This document shows positions 51,998 through 60,735 of a stretch of DNA of 64,000 nt, piece after piece; the first letter of the stretch is position 1, and each line of letters begins with the position of its first letter. This DNA comes from JAEUIT01 sp044220875 (GTDB lineage: Bacteria; Planctomycetota; Phycisphaerae; Phycisphaerales; SM1A02). The notes below the pieces were generated by a model. That model worked only from the letters and a program-made list of their open reading frames with translations, made no database searches and was not told the DNA's origin. Both the position numbers and the translations under genes were made by a program. The stretch covers positions 186,001 through 250,000 of the forward strand of contig JBGAQH010000006.1 in the NCBI GenBank assembly GCA_044220875.1, written 5' to 3'.

Positions 51998-52119
51998 ACG
52001 ACGCTGGAATCGGATTCCTGATCTTGGGTTACTCGATCGCCCTCGGGTTCCTGTGGGGATACGGGGCAATCGTTTGGCTGCAGTTGCGCGGACTTCGCCA
52101 GCGTGGCGATGGACGCTGA
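51994..52119 (+). CDS. ccmD: Small CcmD-like membrane protein
   Basis: 41 residues: MNDAGIGFLILGYSIALGFL, then a short polar tail with arginines (RGLRQRGDGR). One membrane helix followed by a basic tail, its place right after ccmC and the ATGA overlap (51994-51997) are what CcmD shows elsewhere, where it helps release CcmE from CcmABC. Sequence conservation of CcmD is low, so the call rests mainly on position and topology. Confidence 0.75.
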   Translation: MNDAGIGFLILGYSIALGFLWGYGAIVWLQLRGLRQRGDGR

Positions 52120-52206
52120 CCGGTTGATCCACTCACATACTCACACTCTCACACCCAACCGAGCCGTCGCGGCCTTCGCCGTGATCGCTCGCTGAAGGAG
52201 CATGCC

Positions 52207-53010
52207 ATGAAGACATTCACGATCGGCGTTGCCACCCTGACCGCCTGCTGCGTGGCGCTCGGCTCGACGACCTCGCTCGCCCAGTCCGATCCCCAGGCGC
52301 CGAAGCCGCCGCTTCCCGCTGGTCATCCGCAGGTCCCGCCGCCGAGTCAGCCGCAGCTTCCGGCCGGCCATCCGACCCCGGGCCAACCGCAGCTTCCGGC
52401 CGGCCATCCGACCCCGGGCCAGCCGCAGCTTCCCGCCGGCCATCCGGTTCCCGAGAAGCGACCGGCGACCGACAAGCAGCCCGATCCAGGCACGCCGCCG
52501 CCCGGCGCGGTCGTTCGTCCGGAGGCCGATCCGGCCGACGTGGCGAGCGTCGAGGCGGTCATCAAGGCCTACTACGCCTCGGTCTCCGGCGCCAAGGGCG
52601 AGACCCGCAACTGGGATCGGCTCCGTTCGCTCATGTGCCCCGAGATGATGATGTTCTCGACGCGCGAGGCCGAGGGGGGGCCGCTGACCGTGGCCATCAC
52701 GGTCGACACCTTCATCGAGGCCAACCGCAAGTACTTCGAACGCGGTGGCTACTACGAGCGCGAGATCTACCAGAAGGTCGAGACCTTCGGACACGTGGCC
52801 CACGTCCTCAGCACCTACGAGGCACGTCGGAACGTGACTGACGCCGCGCCGTACAGCCGCGGCCTGAACAGCTTCCAGCTCCTCAACAACGGAGCCCGCT
52901 GGTTCATCGTGAGCATGACCTGGCAGACGGAGACGCCGACGCTCGCGTTGCCGACCGAGTTCACCGGAACCGCGGCCGCTCCGGCAGCGCCCGCCGCGCA
53001 GCCGAAGTGA
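52207..53010 (+). CDS. Exported NTF2/SnoaL-like protein with Pro-rich repeat
   Basis: 267 residues with AAGGAG before the ATG. A signal peptide (to LAQ) is followed by a linker with repeated QLPAGHPTPGQP units and a C-terminal domain (residues ~115-245, VEAVIKAYYASVSGAKGETR ... LNSFQLLNNGARWFIVSMTW) that reads like the NTF2/SnoaL cone fold. The role is unknown; such domains bind small molecules or catalyse isomerisations. It follows the ccm operon by 87 nt and could be co-transcribed. Confidence 0.72.
   Translation: MKTFTIGVATLTACCVALGSTTSLAQSDPQAPKPPLPAGHPQVPPPSQPQLPAGHPTPGQPQLPAGHPTPGQPQLPAGHPVPEKRPATDKQPDPGTPPPGAVVRPEADPADVASVEAVIKAYYASVSGAKGETRNWDRLRSLMCPEMMMFSTREAEGGPLTVAITVDTFIEANRKYFERGGYYEREIYQKVETFGHVAHVLSTYEARRNVTDAAPYSRGLNSFQLLNNGARWFIVSMTWQTETPTLALPTEFTGTAAAPAAPAAQPK
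52348..52449. repeat. About three 36-nt tandem units in the NTF2-like gene
   Basis: The unit beginning cagccgcagcttccggccgg repeats at 52348, 52384 and 52420 with few changes and codes for the PQLPAGHPTPGQ linker repeats. Confidence 0.85.
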
Positions 53011-53057
53011 CCTGACCGACACGCGGCGCAGCGAGCGCCGTCATGAAACTCTCTCCG

Positions 53058-53085
53058 ACGCCCGTGGCCGCAAGGCTGCGGGCGT
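53058..53085 (+). terminator. Hairpin between the NTF2-like and tryptophanase genes
   Basis: ACGCCCG and CGGGCGT pair around an imperfect inner stem and the sequence continues TTGTCATT. It is a moderate terminator candidate 50 nt after the NTF2-like stop. Confidence 0.4.
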
Positions 53086-53198
53086 TGTCATTCGAGGCGC
53101 AGCGCTTTCGCGACCCTTCGTCCGTGGTTTCTCCGCGCGCTCGATGCGAGCGCGGTCGCGCGTGAAGTCGGTACCATCGATTCCTCCTGAGGTACCCG

Positions 53199-54638
53199 AT
53201 GGCAGAAGACCGACCGTACTCGACGATCATCGAACCATTTCGCATCAAGAGCGTCGAGCCGCTGCGGCGCACGACGCGGGCTCGCCGCGAGGAGGCGCTT
53301 CGCGACGCCGGATGGAACCTCTTCGCCCTGCGCGGCGCGGACGTGCTCATCGACCTGCTCACGGATTCGGGCACCGGGGCGCTCTCCGCGAATCAGTGGA
53401 GCATGATGATGCGCGGCGACGAGACGTACGCCGGCGCCGACTCGTTCTACCGATTCGAGGCCGCGGTCAAGGACATCACGCGACTCGACCACGTCATCCC
53501 GACCCATCAGGGACGCGCCGCCGAGCGCATCCTGTTCAGCGCGATGGTGAACGCGGGCGACATCGTCCCCAACAACACCCACTTCGACACGACGCGGGCC
53601 AACATCGAATACCGCGGCGCCCAGGCCCTCGACCTGCCCTGCGCCGAGGCCCGCCAGTCGGTCGACGCGCCCTTCAAGGGCAACATCAACCTCACCGAGC
53701 TTGAGCATGTGCTGTCGGCCAACGTGGGGCGCGTGCCGCTGGTGATGATCACCGTCACCAACAACTCCGGCGGCGGCCAGCCCGTGAGCCTCGCCAACAT
53801 CCGCGCGGCCCGCGTGATCTGCAATCGCTATCGCGTGCCCCTCTTCCTGGACGCCTGCCGCTTCGCCGAGAACGCATGGTTCATCCACATGCGCGAGCCG
53901 GGGCAGGGGGAGCGGGCGCCGATCGACATCGCCCGCGAGATGTTCTCGCTCGTCGACGGATGCACGATGAGCGCGAAGAAGGACGGCATGGCCAACATCG
54001 GCGGGTTCCTCGCGCTCAACGACGTCGAGGTCCTCAACCGCTGCCGCACGATGCTCATCCTCACCGAGGGCTTCCCGACCTACGGCGGCCTCGCCGGCTA
54101 CGACCTCGAGGCCATCGCGGTCGGGCTCTACGAGGCGCTCGAGGAGGACTATCTCCGGTATCGCATCCGGAGCATCGCCTATCTCGCCGACCGGCTCGGC
54201 GCGGCGGGCATCCCGATGATCACGCCGCCCGGCGGCCATGCCCTCTACCTCGACGCCGCGGCGATGTTGCCGCATCTCTCCTGGAACGAGTATCCGGCGT
54301 GGGCCCTCGCAGCGGCGATCTACATCGAGGGCGGCATCCGCACCTGCGAGATCGGCTCGGTGATGTTCGGCCAGCAGCCCGACGGCGCCGAGCGCCCCGC
54401 GGCCCGCGAGCTGGTGCGTCTGGCGTTTCCGCGCCGGGTCTACACCCAGAGCCACGTCGACTATGTCTCCGAGGTGCTCATGCGGGTGAACGCCCAGCGC
54501 GACCGCATCGGCGGCATTCGGATCCTGAAGTCGCCGCCGGTCCTTCGCCACTTCATGGCGACGCTCGAGCCGAAGGTGCCGGGGCTCTTCGCCTCGAAGG
54601 CCCTTGGCGCCGAGTCTCACGCCGCGGTGCATTCCTAA
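53199..54638 (+). CDS. tnaA: Tryptophanase (tryptophan indole-lyase) or close beta-eliminating lyase
   Basis: 479 residues, normal for TnaA. GAGG precedes the ATG. PLP-lyase motifs: LTDSGTGALSANQWSMMMRG (dimer/substrate region), PTHQGRAAE, FLDACRFAENAWFI, and the Schiff-base lysine in CTMSAKKDGMANIGG (Lys261 by analogy with the second Lys of SAKKD in the E. coli enzyme). It splits tryptophan into indole, pyruvate and ammonia. Tyrosine phenol-lyase is the main alternative; the residues that decide were not checked in detail. No tryptophan permease or tnaC-like leader is seen nearby, and the gene ends at a strong hairpin. Confidence 0.85.
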   Translation: MAEDRPYSTIIEPFRIKSVEPLRRTTRARREEALRDAGWNLFALRGADVLIDLLTDSGTGALSANQWSMMMRGDETYAGADSFYRFEAAVKDITRLDHVIPTHQGRAAERILFSAMVNAGDIVPNNTHFDTTRANIEYRGAQALDLPCAEARQSVDAPFKGNINLTELEHVLSANVGRVPLVMITVTNNSGGGQPVSLANIRAARVICNRYRVPLFLDACRFAENAWFIHMREPGQGERAPIDIAREMFSLVDGCTMSAKKDGMANIGGFLALNDVEVLNRCRTMLILTEGFPTYGGLAGYDLEAIAVGLYEALEEDYLRYRIRSIAYLADRLGAAGIPMITPPGGHALYLDAAAMLPHLSWNEYPAWALAAAIYIEGGIRTCEIGSVMFGQQPDGAERPAARELVRLAFPRRVYTQSHVDYVSEVLMRVNAQRDRIGGIRILKSPPVLRHFMATLEPKVPGLFASKALGAESHAAVHS

Positions 54639-54670
54639 CGCGACGACCGTTGTCGGATGACCCTCACGCG

Positions 54671-54703
54671 ACGACGCCCCGGCCTTTTTGGCCGGGGCGT
54701 CGT
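54671..54703. terminator. Strong terminator hairpin between convergent genes
   Basis: A perfect 14-bp stem (ACGACGCCCCGGCC / complement) with a TTTTT loop lies between the tryptophanase stop (54638) and the end of the leftward deiminase gene (54774). It could serve both directions. Confidence 0.7.
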
Positions 54704-54773
54704 CCCATTTCGCGGCGATCCCTGCAGCCCGAGGTCGCCTTCGACACCCGGGCGGACGTCCATCACGCGAACG

Positions 54774-57062
54774 TCACGGGCACGTTCCCCAACCGCCGAG
54801 GAGCATGGCCAGATCGGCGCCGTCGACGGTGCCGCTGCCGTCGAGGTCGGCCGCACAGCCGCCGCATGAACCCCACGCGCCGAGCAGGAGCGCCAGATCC
54901 TGGCCGTCGATGGTGCCGCCGCCGTCGACGTCTCCGGTGCACTCGTCGACCCGCTTGACGGTGACGCTCATGTAGTCGTGGAAGGTCTCGTCGGCGCTGC
55001 GTTGGCCATAGACGAGGAAGAGGATCGTGCCGTCGGCATCGATGAAGTTGCCGACGTTGGACCGGAACGTGCCGACGAGCCGTCCGTCGCGATTGCCGGC
55101 GAAGCTGTCGAGGAACCGATTCTGGCCGAGGCGGCCGACGGCATCGCCCCATTCGTGGGAGGCGACGTTCCACACGTAGAGTTCGGCCTGCGTGCAGTTG
55201 TCGGCGTAGCCCTCCCAGAGCACCGTGAGTTCGTCGATCTGGGCCGGGTCCTCGGCGATCGTGAAGCGGAAGGTGTGGGTCGACTCCGAGCCCGTGCTCA
55301 CCGATGCCGAGATGTAGCGGTTCGTGTCGGTGTCGCCGCCGGTCGCGTTCGAGGTCGACATGGCGACGTAGTTCGCGGCGCTGAGCGCGGAGGTCACCGG
55401 CGTCGAGTTGCCGGCGACATTGCCCGTCCAGCTCGTCGTCTGCCGCCCGAGGCCGAACTTGTTGACGCCGGCGCCGCTGGCGAAGTCATAGACCGTGCGC
55501 GTCCCATGAGCGTGGTGATAGGCGTTGCTGACCGCCGTGGCGAGATCGCCGTCGGCCGACTGGGCGATCACGCGGATGCGGGCATGGGTGCTTGCGCCCG
55601 GCGGCACCGTCCATGCGTAGGAGCCGGTATCGGGTATCCCGGTTGCGATCGGGATCCACGTCGTTCCGTCGTCGAGCGAGTACGCAAGATCGACGCGGGC
55701 GAGCGCTGCGTTGTTCGTGTCGGTGGCGTTCCAGCGGATGGTCTCGGTGTTTCCGACGAGCCAGACGTCGCCGCCGCTCGGCTCGAGAACATGCGCGGCC
55801 GGCATGGCCTCGGTGTAGCGGGGAACCTGCATGACGATGCAGTGAATGGCGCCGGCCGCGGGAATGATGCTGTAGCACTGGATGGGCACGATTTCGACGT
55901 TCGGGCCCGCGGCGAGCTGCCACTTGGCCATCGCGTCGGCGTCCTCGTCGTTGTAGGACGCGCTGCCGCCGGCGACGATCGAGGTGCCGTAGACCGGGAC
56001 GAAAATGCGGTCGTTGACGCGGAACGCGTTCGTGTAGGTGTAGTGGGTGCCGCCCGAGTTCCACGCCTTCGGACGAATCACCTCAAAGCCCAGGGCCTGC
56101 ATGTAGGGCACGGCGTTGTTGGTGATGCTGATCGCCGTCGCGTTCGAGCCGGGAATGAACTCCGAGAGGATGACGGTGTTCTCGTCCACGAGGTACATCC
56201 ACATGTCGATGTGGCCGGTGCCGTCGACGCTGGTCGGCAGCTGCGGCAGGATGTGGAGCGTGTCGATCCCCTGGAAGGTGTCGTAGAACTCGCGCAGGAG
56301 CGACTCGCTGAAGCCGCCGCTCGGCGGATTGTCGGCCGTGACGAGCGAGGTCACGAATCCGCTGCGATTCGGTCCCGGCTGGAAGTTGCCGCCGGAGTAA
56401 TAGAGGCCGATGTCGTAGCTCGGCACCTGGAAGTAGTCGTCGGCGAGCAGCGTCGGGATGAAATTGTCGAGCGGCCGCGTCGGGTAGTAGTGGCTGTCGA
56501 CGATGCCCATCGTTCCGTTCTGCCAGACGAAGTGCGGGCCGTAGTCGCGAAGCCAGATCGAGTCGTTGGGCTGTATCAGGAAGACCACCTTGCTCATGGT
56601 GGCGCCGGCGGCGACGAAGGCGCTGGTCGCGGTGTTGGCGACCGACTGGCTCGAGACGACGACATACGCGATCTCGTCGTGCGTCGGGTCGGCGGTGAGC
56701 GCCTTCACGCAGGCGGTGACGACGCTGGCCCATCCGCCGCCGTACTCGAAGATCACGCCGCGGGCGGGGCCGTACTCGGGCGGCGACGACATGAGTCCCG
56801 AGGACGGGCTGTCCATCGGCGAACGGAGCTTGACCGGATAGGGGGTCAGCGACTGGTTCGGGTTGTAGGGCGTACCGCCCTCGCGATAGCGGGGCAGCGG
56901 CGTCTTGGCCGAATCGCCTTCCTGCGTTCCCGCTGCGCCGACGAGCGCCGCGGGCGGCGCCGCCCGGACGCCACGGCCGTCATCCCCGCGCACCGTGGAC
57001 GGGCTCGCCGTCATGAGGAGACTCGCGCCAACAACCATCACCAGCGTGCTGCACTGACACAT
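54774..57062 (-). CDS. Exported agmatine deiminase/peptidylarginine deiminase-like protein with dockerin-like tag
   Basis: 762 residues from the ATG at 57062 (GGAGG upstream) with a signal peptide. Residues ~95-420 form a PAD_porph-type guanidine-modifying domain: DSIWLRDYGPHFV (substrate Asp/Arg), TGHIDMWMYL (catalytic His), and Cys in GAIHCIVMQVPR. A beta-sandwich domain follows (VWLVGNTETIRWNATDTNNA), then a further ~200-residue beta domain. Two dockerin-like loops (DVDGGGTIDGQDLALLLGAW and DLDGSGTVDGADLAMLLGGW) end the chain. The enzyme would hydrolyse arginine-type guanidino groups outside the cytoplasm. It stands alone, convergent with tryptophanase. Confidence 0.8.
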   Translation of the reverse strand: MCQCSTLVMVVGASLLMTASPSTVRGDDGRGVRAAPPAALVGAAGTQEGDSAKTPLPRYREGGTPYNPNQSLTPYPVKLRSPMDSPSSGLMSSPPEYGPARGVIFEYGGGWASVVTACVKALTADPTHDEIAYVVVSSQSVANTATSAFVAAGATMSKVVFLIQPNDSIWLRDYGPHFVWQNGTMGIVDSHYYPTRPLDNFIPTLLADDYFQVPSYDIGLYYSGGNFQPGPNRSGFVTSLVTADNPPSGGFSESLLREFYDTFQGIDTLHILPQLPTSVDGTGHIDMWMYLVDENTVILSEFIPGSNATAISITNNAVPYMQALGFEVIRPKAWNSGGTHYTYTNAFRVNDRIFVPVYGTSIVAGGSASYNDEDADAMAKWQLAAGPNVEIVPIQCYSIIPAAGAIHCIVMQVPRYTEAMPAAHVLEPSGGDVWLVGNTETIRWNATDTNNAALARVDLAYSLDDGTTWIPIATGIPDTGSYAWTVPPGASTHARIRVIAQSADGDLATAVSNAYHHAHGTRTVYDFASGAGVNKFGLGRQTTSWTGNVAGNSTPVTSALSAANYVAMSTSNATGGDTDTNRYISASVSTGSESTHTFRFTIAEDPAQIDELTVLWEGYADNCTQAELYVWNVASHEWGDAVGRLGQNRFLDSFAGNRDGRLVGTFRSNVGNFIDADGTILFLVYGQRSADETFHDYMSVTVKRVDECTGDVDGGGTIDGQDLALLLGAWGSCGGCAADLDGSGTVDGADLAMLLGGWGTCP

Positions 57063-57711
57063 CGGTCCTCCAGCGTTGAAGTGGGAACGGGAAGCGAGAA
57101 GGAACAGGCGATCGCGTGCGTCGACCGTGCGGTGAGCGCGACGATCCGTGTGTGCCGACGGCATGCCCGCAGCGGGCGTGCCGCACCCGGGCGAATCGAT
57201 TCGCCATCGGCGGGACGCGGAAGCGTTCGGGCGTGAGCCATAGCTCTCCCGGCGCGGAGCACGCGGGGCTCCCTCGCGGTCGACCTTGGTCCATTGCCCA
57301 AGGCGGTGGATGTGCCGCTCAGTCGTTGCGGCTGCGCGGACACGTGCGTCCGCGAAACGCGGCGCATCGCAGCTCCTCGAAGAGCTGCGGATCCCACGTC
57401 CGCATGATAGTGAACGGCATTGTCACGCCGAAGCGCCGCCCCACGCGCGGGGTGCGTCGCGGCTCCGGCGTGAGCGCTTCAGCGGAGGCATGTTCGGGAT
57501 TGGGGGGGCGCCGCATTTCCGGATGATGCTTCGCCGATCGCGAGATCTCGGGCGTTCCGAGCGGCGTTGTCTCGACGAATCGCACGCTCTGTCCGGTCTT
57601 GCGGATCGATGGATCAGAACGCGCCGTAGCATCACCTTTGGAATCTCCTCGCACGCCTCCGGCATCGCTCGCGCGGCCGCGCGGCGACGCTTCTTCCATC
57701 GGTGCAATCCC
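57063..57711. other. Divergent intergenic region, nothing recognised
   Basis: 649 nt between the deiminase gene and the dockerin-tagged gene at 57712. Open frames on both strands are short, Arg/Ser-rich and lack ribosome sites and homology. I see no tRNA, repeat or clear promoter. The length suggests regulation or a lost gene. Confidence 0.5.
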
Positions 57712-58422
57712 ATGCGCACACTGCCACTCGCACTCCTCGTCGCCCTCACCTCCGCCGCGCCGGCCATGGCGCAGAGCGTCACCTTCGACTTCAGCAACGC
57801 ACCGCCATTCACGCCCCTCCCGGTGGACGTCGCGGTCGGCGGCATTTCTGCCCATCTCAGCGCGACCGGCCAGGGCTACTCCATCCAGCAGGCCGGCGTC
57901 CTCGGGTTCACGCCCGTCGGTTTCTCAGGACTCTGCGTCTATCCCAGCAGCGTTTTCCCGGCGGACCTCAACATCTCGTTCTCGAAGAATCTCACCAGCT
58001 TCTCGATTCTTACCGCCGTCCAGGACCTCTTCTGCGACAACGGCGCGACGATGAAGGTCACGGCGAAGATGAACGCCACTGTGGTCGGCAGCGCGACCGC
58101 CCAGGCGCCGCCTGACTTCAACTGGCCGAGCATGACGCTCAGCTTCTCGTCGGCCGTGGCGTTCAACAATGTCGTCATTCACTATCAGTCGCCGCCGCCC
58201 GGCTGCGGCGACTGGGGCCCGATCTTCATGGCCGACAACATGGTCGTCACGCCGGCGCCGGCGATGACCGGCGACCTCAACGGCGACAATCACGTCGACG
58301 CCGCCGATCTGGCCGTGCTCCTCGGCGCGTGGGGCACCGCCAACGCCGCCGCGGACCTGAATCACGACGGCCTCGTCGATGCCGCCGACCTTGGTCAGTT
58401 GCTCGGCGCGTGGACCGGCTGA
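57712..58422 (+). CDS. Exported dockerin-tagged protein, paralogue of the gene at 16739
   Basis: 236 residues: signal peptide MRTLPLALLVALTSAAPAMA, the same domain as 16739-17479 (VTFDFSNAPPFTPLPVDVAV ... IFMADNMVVTP), then loops DLNGDNHVDAADLAVLLGAW and DLNHDGLVDAADLGQLLGAW with the same TG ending. The near-parallel sequence of both proteins, 40 kb apart, points to duplication of the gene alone. The ATG at 57712 was chosen for the signal peptide; the frame is open upstream without a better start. Confidence 0.8.
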   Translation: MRTLPLALLVALTSAAPAMAQSVTFDFSNAPPFTPLPVDVAVGGISAHLSATGQGYSIQQAGVLGFTPVGFSGLCVYPSSVFPADLNISFSKNLTSFSILTAVQDLFCDNGATMKVTAKMNATVVGSATAQAPPDFNWPSMTLSFSSAVAFNNVVIHYQSPPPGCGDWGPIFMADNMVVTPAPAMTGDLNGDNHVDAADLAVLLGAWGTANAAADLNHDGLVDAADLGQLLGAWTG

Positions 58423-58446
58423 CGGCGTACGCTGGCCTGGGCCGAC

Positions 58447-59991
58447 TCAGCCGCCGATCACGCGCTCCACATCCCGGCGGACCGCCTTGCGCGATGCCTC
58501 CCAGGTGTAGAACATGTGGCCGCCGTCGTAATTCTGCAACTGAATGCGATGGCGAAGCGGCTGCGGCAATCGCAGGCTCGCCACGGTCTGCTGCGTCGAG
58601 AAGTAGGTCGTCACGAGGTCGTACCAGCCGTGCGTGATCAGCAGCCGAAGCTGCGGGTTGACGGCGAGCCCGTATCGCATGTCGTCGGCGCACTCCAGCT
58701 GCCGGTTCCAGTAGCCCGCCGCCCGATCGTCGGCCCAGTGTCGCCAGACCTCCTCGCTCATGAGGAGGTACTCGCGGTCGGTGCTCAGTCCCAGCTCGTT
58801 CCGCAGCATGACGTTGATGCCGGCGGTGAACGCGGAGCCGATGCCGGCGAGCGTCGGATCGGGATTCGGCTGCCCCTCGCGATCGGGGAAGACATTCGGA
58901 CCGGTGACCGAGGCGTCGTAGAGCCCGCAGAGAAGACCCTCGGCGCGAAGGAGCTCGCGACCGAAGAGTTCGATGGGCACGCGGCCGCCGCAGCGGGCGA
59001 CGAGTTCCTCGGGCAGGCCGATGAGGTCGGCCATCGTCGCCATCGTGCGAGCCCGATCTCCCTCGCTCACGCGGTCGCCGCGGAGAAGGAAGAGCGAGAG
59101 TTCCGAGTCGACGAACGCTTCGCCGGCGGCGCGAATCGCCTCGACGCTCATCTTCGCGAAGCGGCCGCGGGCCTTGCCGTGGTGGCGGGCCGTCGCGGCC
59201 ATCGTCGGCACGGCGTTCGTCCATGCGAGCAGGTCATAGTCGGAGCCGACGAGCCCCAGAAAATCCATGGCCGGCGAGACCATGACGGCTGAGCAGAGTC
59301 CGATGCCGCGATCGGGCAGGGCCCGCATGAGCTTGCCGACGCGGAATCCGCCGTAGCTCTCGCCGGCGATGGCGACCGGGCTTTCCCATCGCTTCTGCTG
59401 CGAGAGATAGGCGGAGACGAACTCGCAGAGGACGTCGATGTCGCGCTTGATCCGGAAGAAGCCCTTCTTCGCCTCGGGCAGATCCTTCGTGCGCTTCTCG
59501 CGCTTGTCGTCGTCGGTGTCGATGCCCTGCTGCTCGAGCCGCGACTCGCTGACCGTGCGGCTGAAGCCGGTGCCGACGGGGTCAACGAAGACGAGATCGC
59601 TGAACGCCAGCCAGCTCTCGGCGTTGTCGACCATCGTCACCGGCGGTGCGAGCGGCTGGCCGGTCTTCCCGAAGGTGATGCGCCGCGGTCCGGCCGTTCC
59701 GAGGTGCAGGAAGGCCGACGCCGCACCGGGGCCGCCGTTGAAGAGGAAGGTGATCGGTCGCTTCGCGTCGCGCGGCTCCATCGTGTAGCTCACGTGGAAG
59801 ACCTCGGCGACGGGCACGCCATGCTCCCGAAGAACAACCCAATCGGCTTTCGCCTGCACGCGCTTGCGACCGCCGCCCGAGGGCCAGGCGAGAAGGCGCT
59901 CGACGCCCGCCGGAGCTCGGTAGGTGCGGGACGGTGATGCGTCGGCCGAAGCCGCTGGCGCGGGGCTGTTCTTGGCGTTCTGATCGGCCAC
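58447..59991 (-). CDS. S10 family serine carboxypeptidase-like protein
   Basis: 514 residues from a GTG at 59991 preceded by AAGGAG. No signal peptide is evident (MADQNAKNSPAPAASADASP). Catalytic features: oxyanion motif FNGGPGAAS, nucleophile in GESYGG, and the later Asp and His in THGWYDLVTTYF and DGGHMFYTWE. These fit the S10 carboxypeptidase fold. Bacterial members are mostly uncharacterised peptidases. The absence of an export signal is odd for this family and may mean a later start or a cytoplasmic role. It is convergent with the dockerin-tagged gene (24 nt apart). Confidence 0.82.
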   Translation of the reverse strand: MADQNAKNSPAPAASADASPSRTYRAPAGVERLLAWPSGGGRKRVQAKADWVVLREHGVPVAEVFHVSYTMEPRDAKRPITFLFNGGPGAASAFLHLGTAGPRRITFGKTGQPLAPPVTMVDNAESWLAFSDLVFVDPVGTGFSRTVSESRLEQQGIDTDDDKREKRTKDLPEAKKGFFRIKRDIDVLCEFVSAYLSQQKRWESPVAIAGESYGGFRVGKLMRALPDRGIGLCSAVMVSPAMDFLGLVGSDYDLLAWTNAVPTMAATARHHGKARGRFAKMSVEAIRAAGEAFVDSELSLFLLRGDRVSEGDRARTMATMADLIGLPEELVARCGGRVPIELFGRELLRAEGLLCGLYDASVTGPNVFPDREGQPNPDPTLAGIGSAFTAGINVMLRNELGLSTDREYLLMSEEVWRHWADDRAAGYWNRQLECADDMRYGLAVNPQLRLLITHGWYDLVTTYFSTQQTVASLRLPQPLRHRIQLQNYDGGHMFYTWEASRKAVRRDVERVIGG

Positions 59992-60255
59992 GGGTGCTCC
60001 TTCGAGGGCGTCGTCTGTCGCGACAGGGCGACTCGGGCGCTGCAAGACGACAGCCTACCCGCAACGAACGAGTCGGCTGCGGGGCGTGGACGATGAGTTC
60101 TGGAAACCTGGGCGGAGCGATCCCGAGGGTGAAGTCAGCCAGGCCGGGTAACATCAGGTGAACAGGCAGGCGCGGCGATCGTTGAGGTAAGGCGAGGCGA
60201 AGTGACGTGCGGCGAGGCGAAGTGAGGCGAGGCAGGGCGGCCCGCCTCTCACGAA

Positions 60256-60735
60256 TCAGCAATCGCCATCCACCGGCTTGTAGACAAGGTCGGTGTCCTC
60301 GGCGCGGATCAGCCCGTGCTGAACCTGCCAGACGCTTAGTTCGCTGGCCAGGTCGCGGCGTTCGTCGCGGAGGCCCTCATCGCGTGCCTGGAGATCCCGC
60401 AACTCCGCCGGCTCCGCGCTTGCATCCTTCGCCCCATACGCCTCGATCCGCTTGCTCTGCTTCGACGCGTGATGCGCCAGCATCGCCGCCCGGGCCAGCA
60501 GCGCCGACTTCGACTCCGCCGGCACCGGGCTGTGGCCCACGAACTCCGAGGCGAAGTTCGCGAAGGTCAGGGTGTCGTTCGCTGACCAGGCGATGGCCTC
60601 GCGGACGACATCGGGATTCACGGCGGCTCCCGTCTGGGCCGTGCCCGTTGACGCCGGCGATTGGGCCTTCGACATCGCGCTGCCGGTGAAGAAGGCGACG
60701 AGGACGGCGGAGAGGACGAGGCGAGTCGAGTACAT
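60256..60735 (-). CDS. Small exported protein, unknown function
   Basis: 159 residues from the ATG at 60735, giving a signal peptide (MYSTRLVLSAVLVAFFTGSA). The mature part is helical and charged (SKSALLARAAMLAHHASKQS, then RDLQARDEGLRDERRDLASE), ending DGDC. There is no known motif. A longer frame upstream to 61092 has no ribosome site and poor composition. It is isolated between the peptidase and the DinB gene. Confidence 0.6.
   Translation of the reverse strand: MYSTRLVLSAVLVAFFTGSAMSKAQSPASTGTAQTGAAVNPDVVREAIAWSANDTLTFANFASEFVGHSPVPAESKSALLARAAMLAHHASKQSKRIEAYGAKDASAEPAELRDLQARDEGLRDERRDLASELSVWQVQHGLIRAEDTDLVYKPVDGDC

Noticed and set aside
54978..57236. Plus-strand open frame opposite the deiminase gene
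   Set aside because: The minus strand shows catalytic motifs and a dockerin tag; the plus product is an Arg/Val/Asp-rich shadow.
57116..57526. Open frame in the 649-nt intergenic region before the dockerin-tagged gene
   Set aside because: No ribosome site, Arg/Ser-rich, no signal or motif; the opposite strand is equally open.
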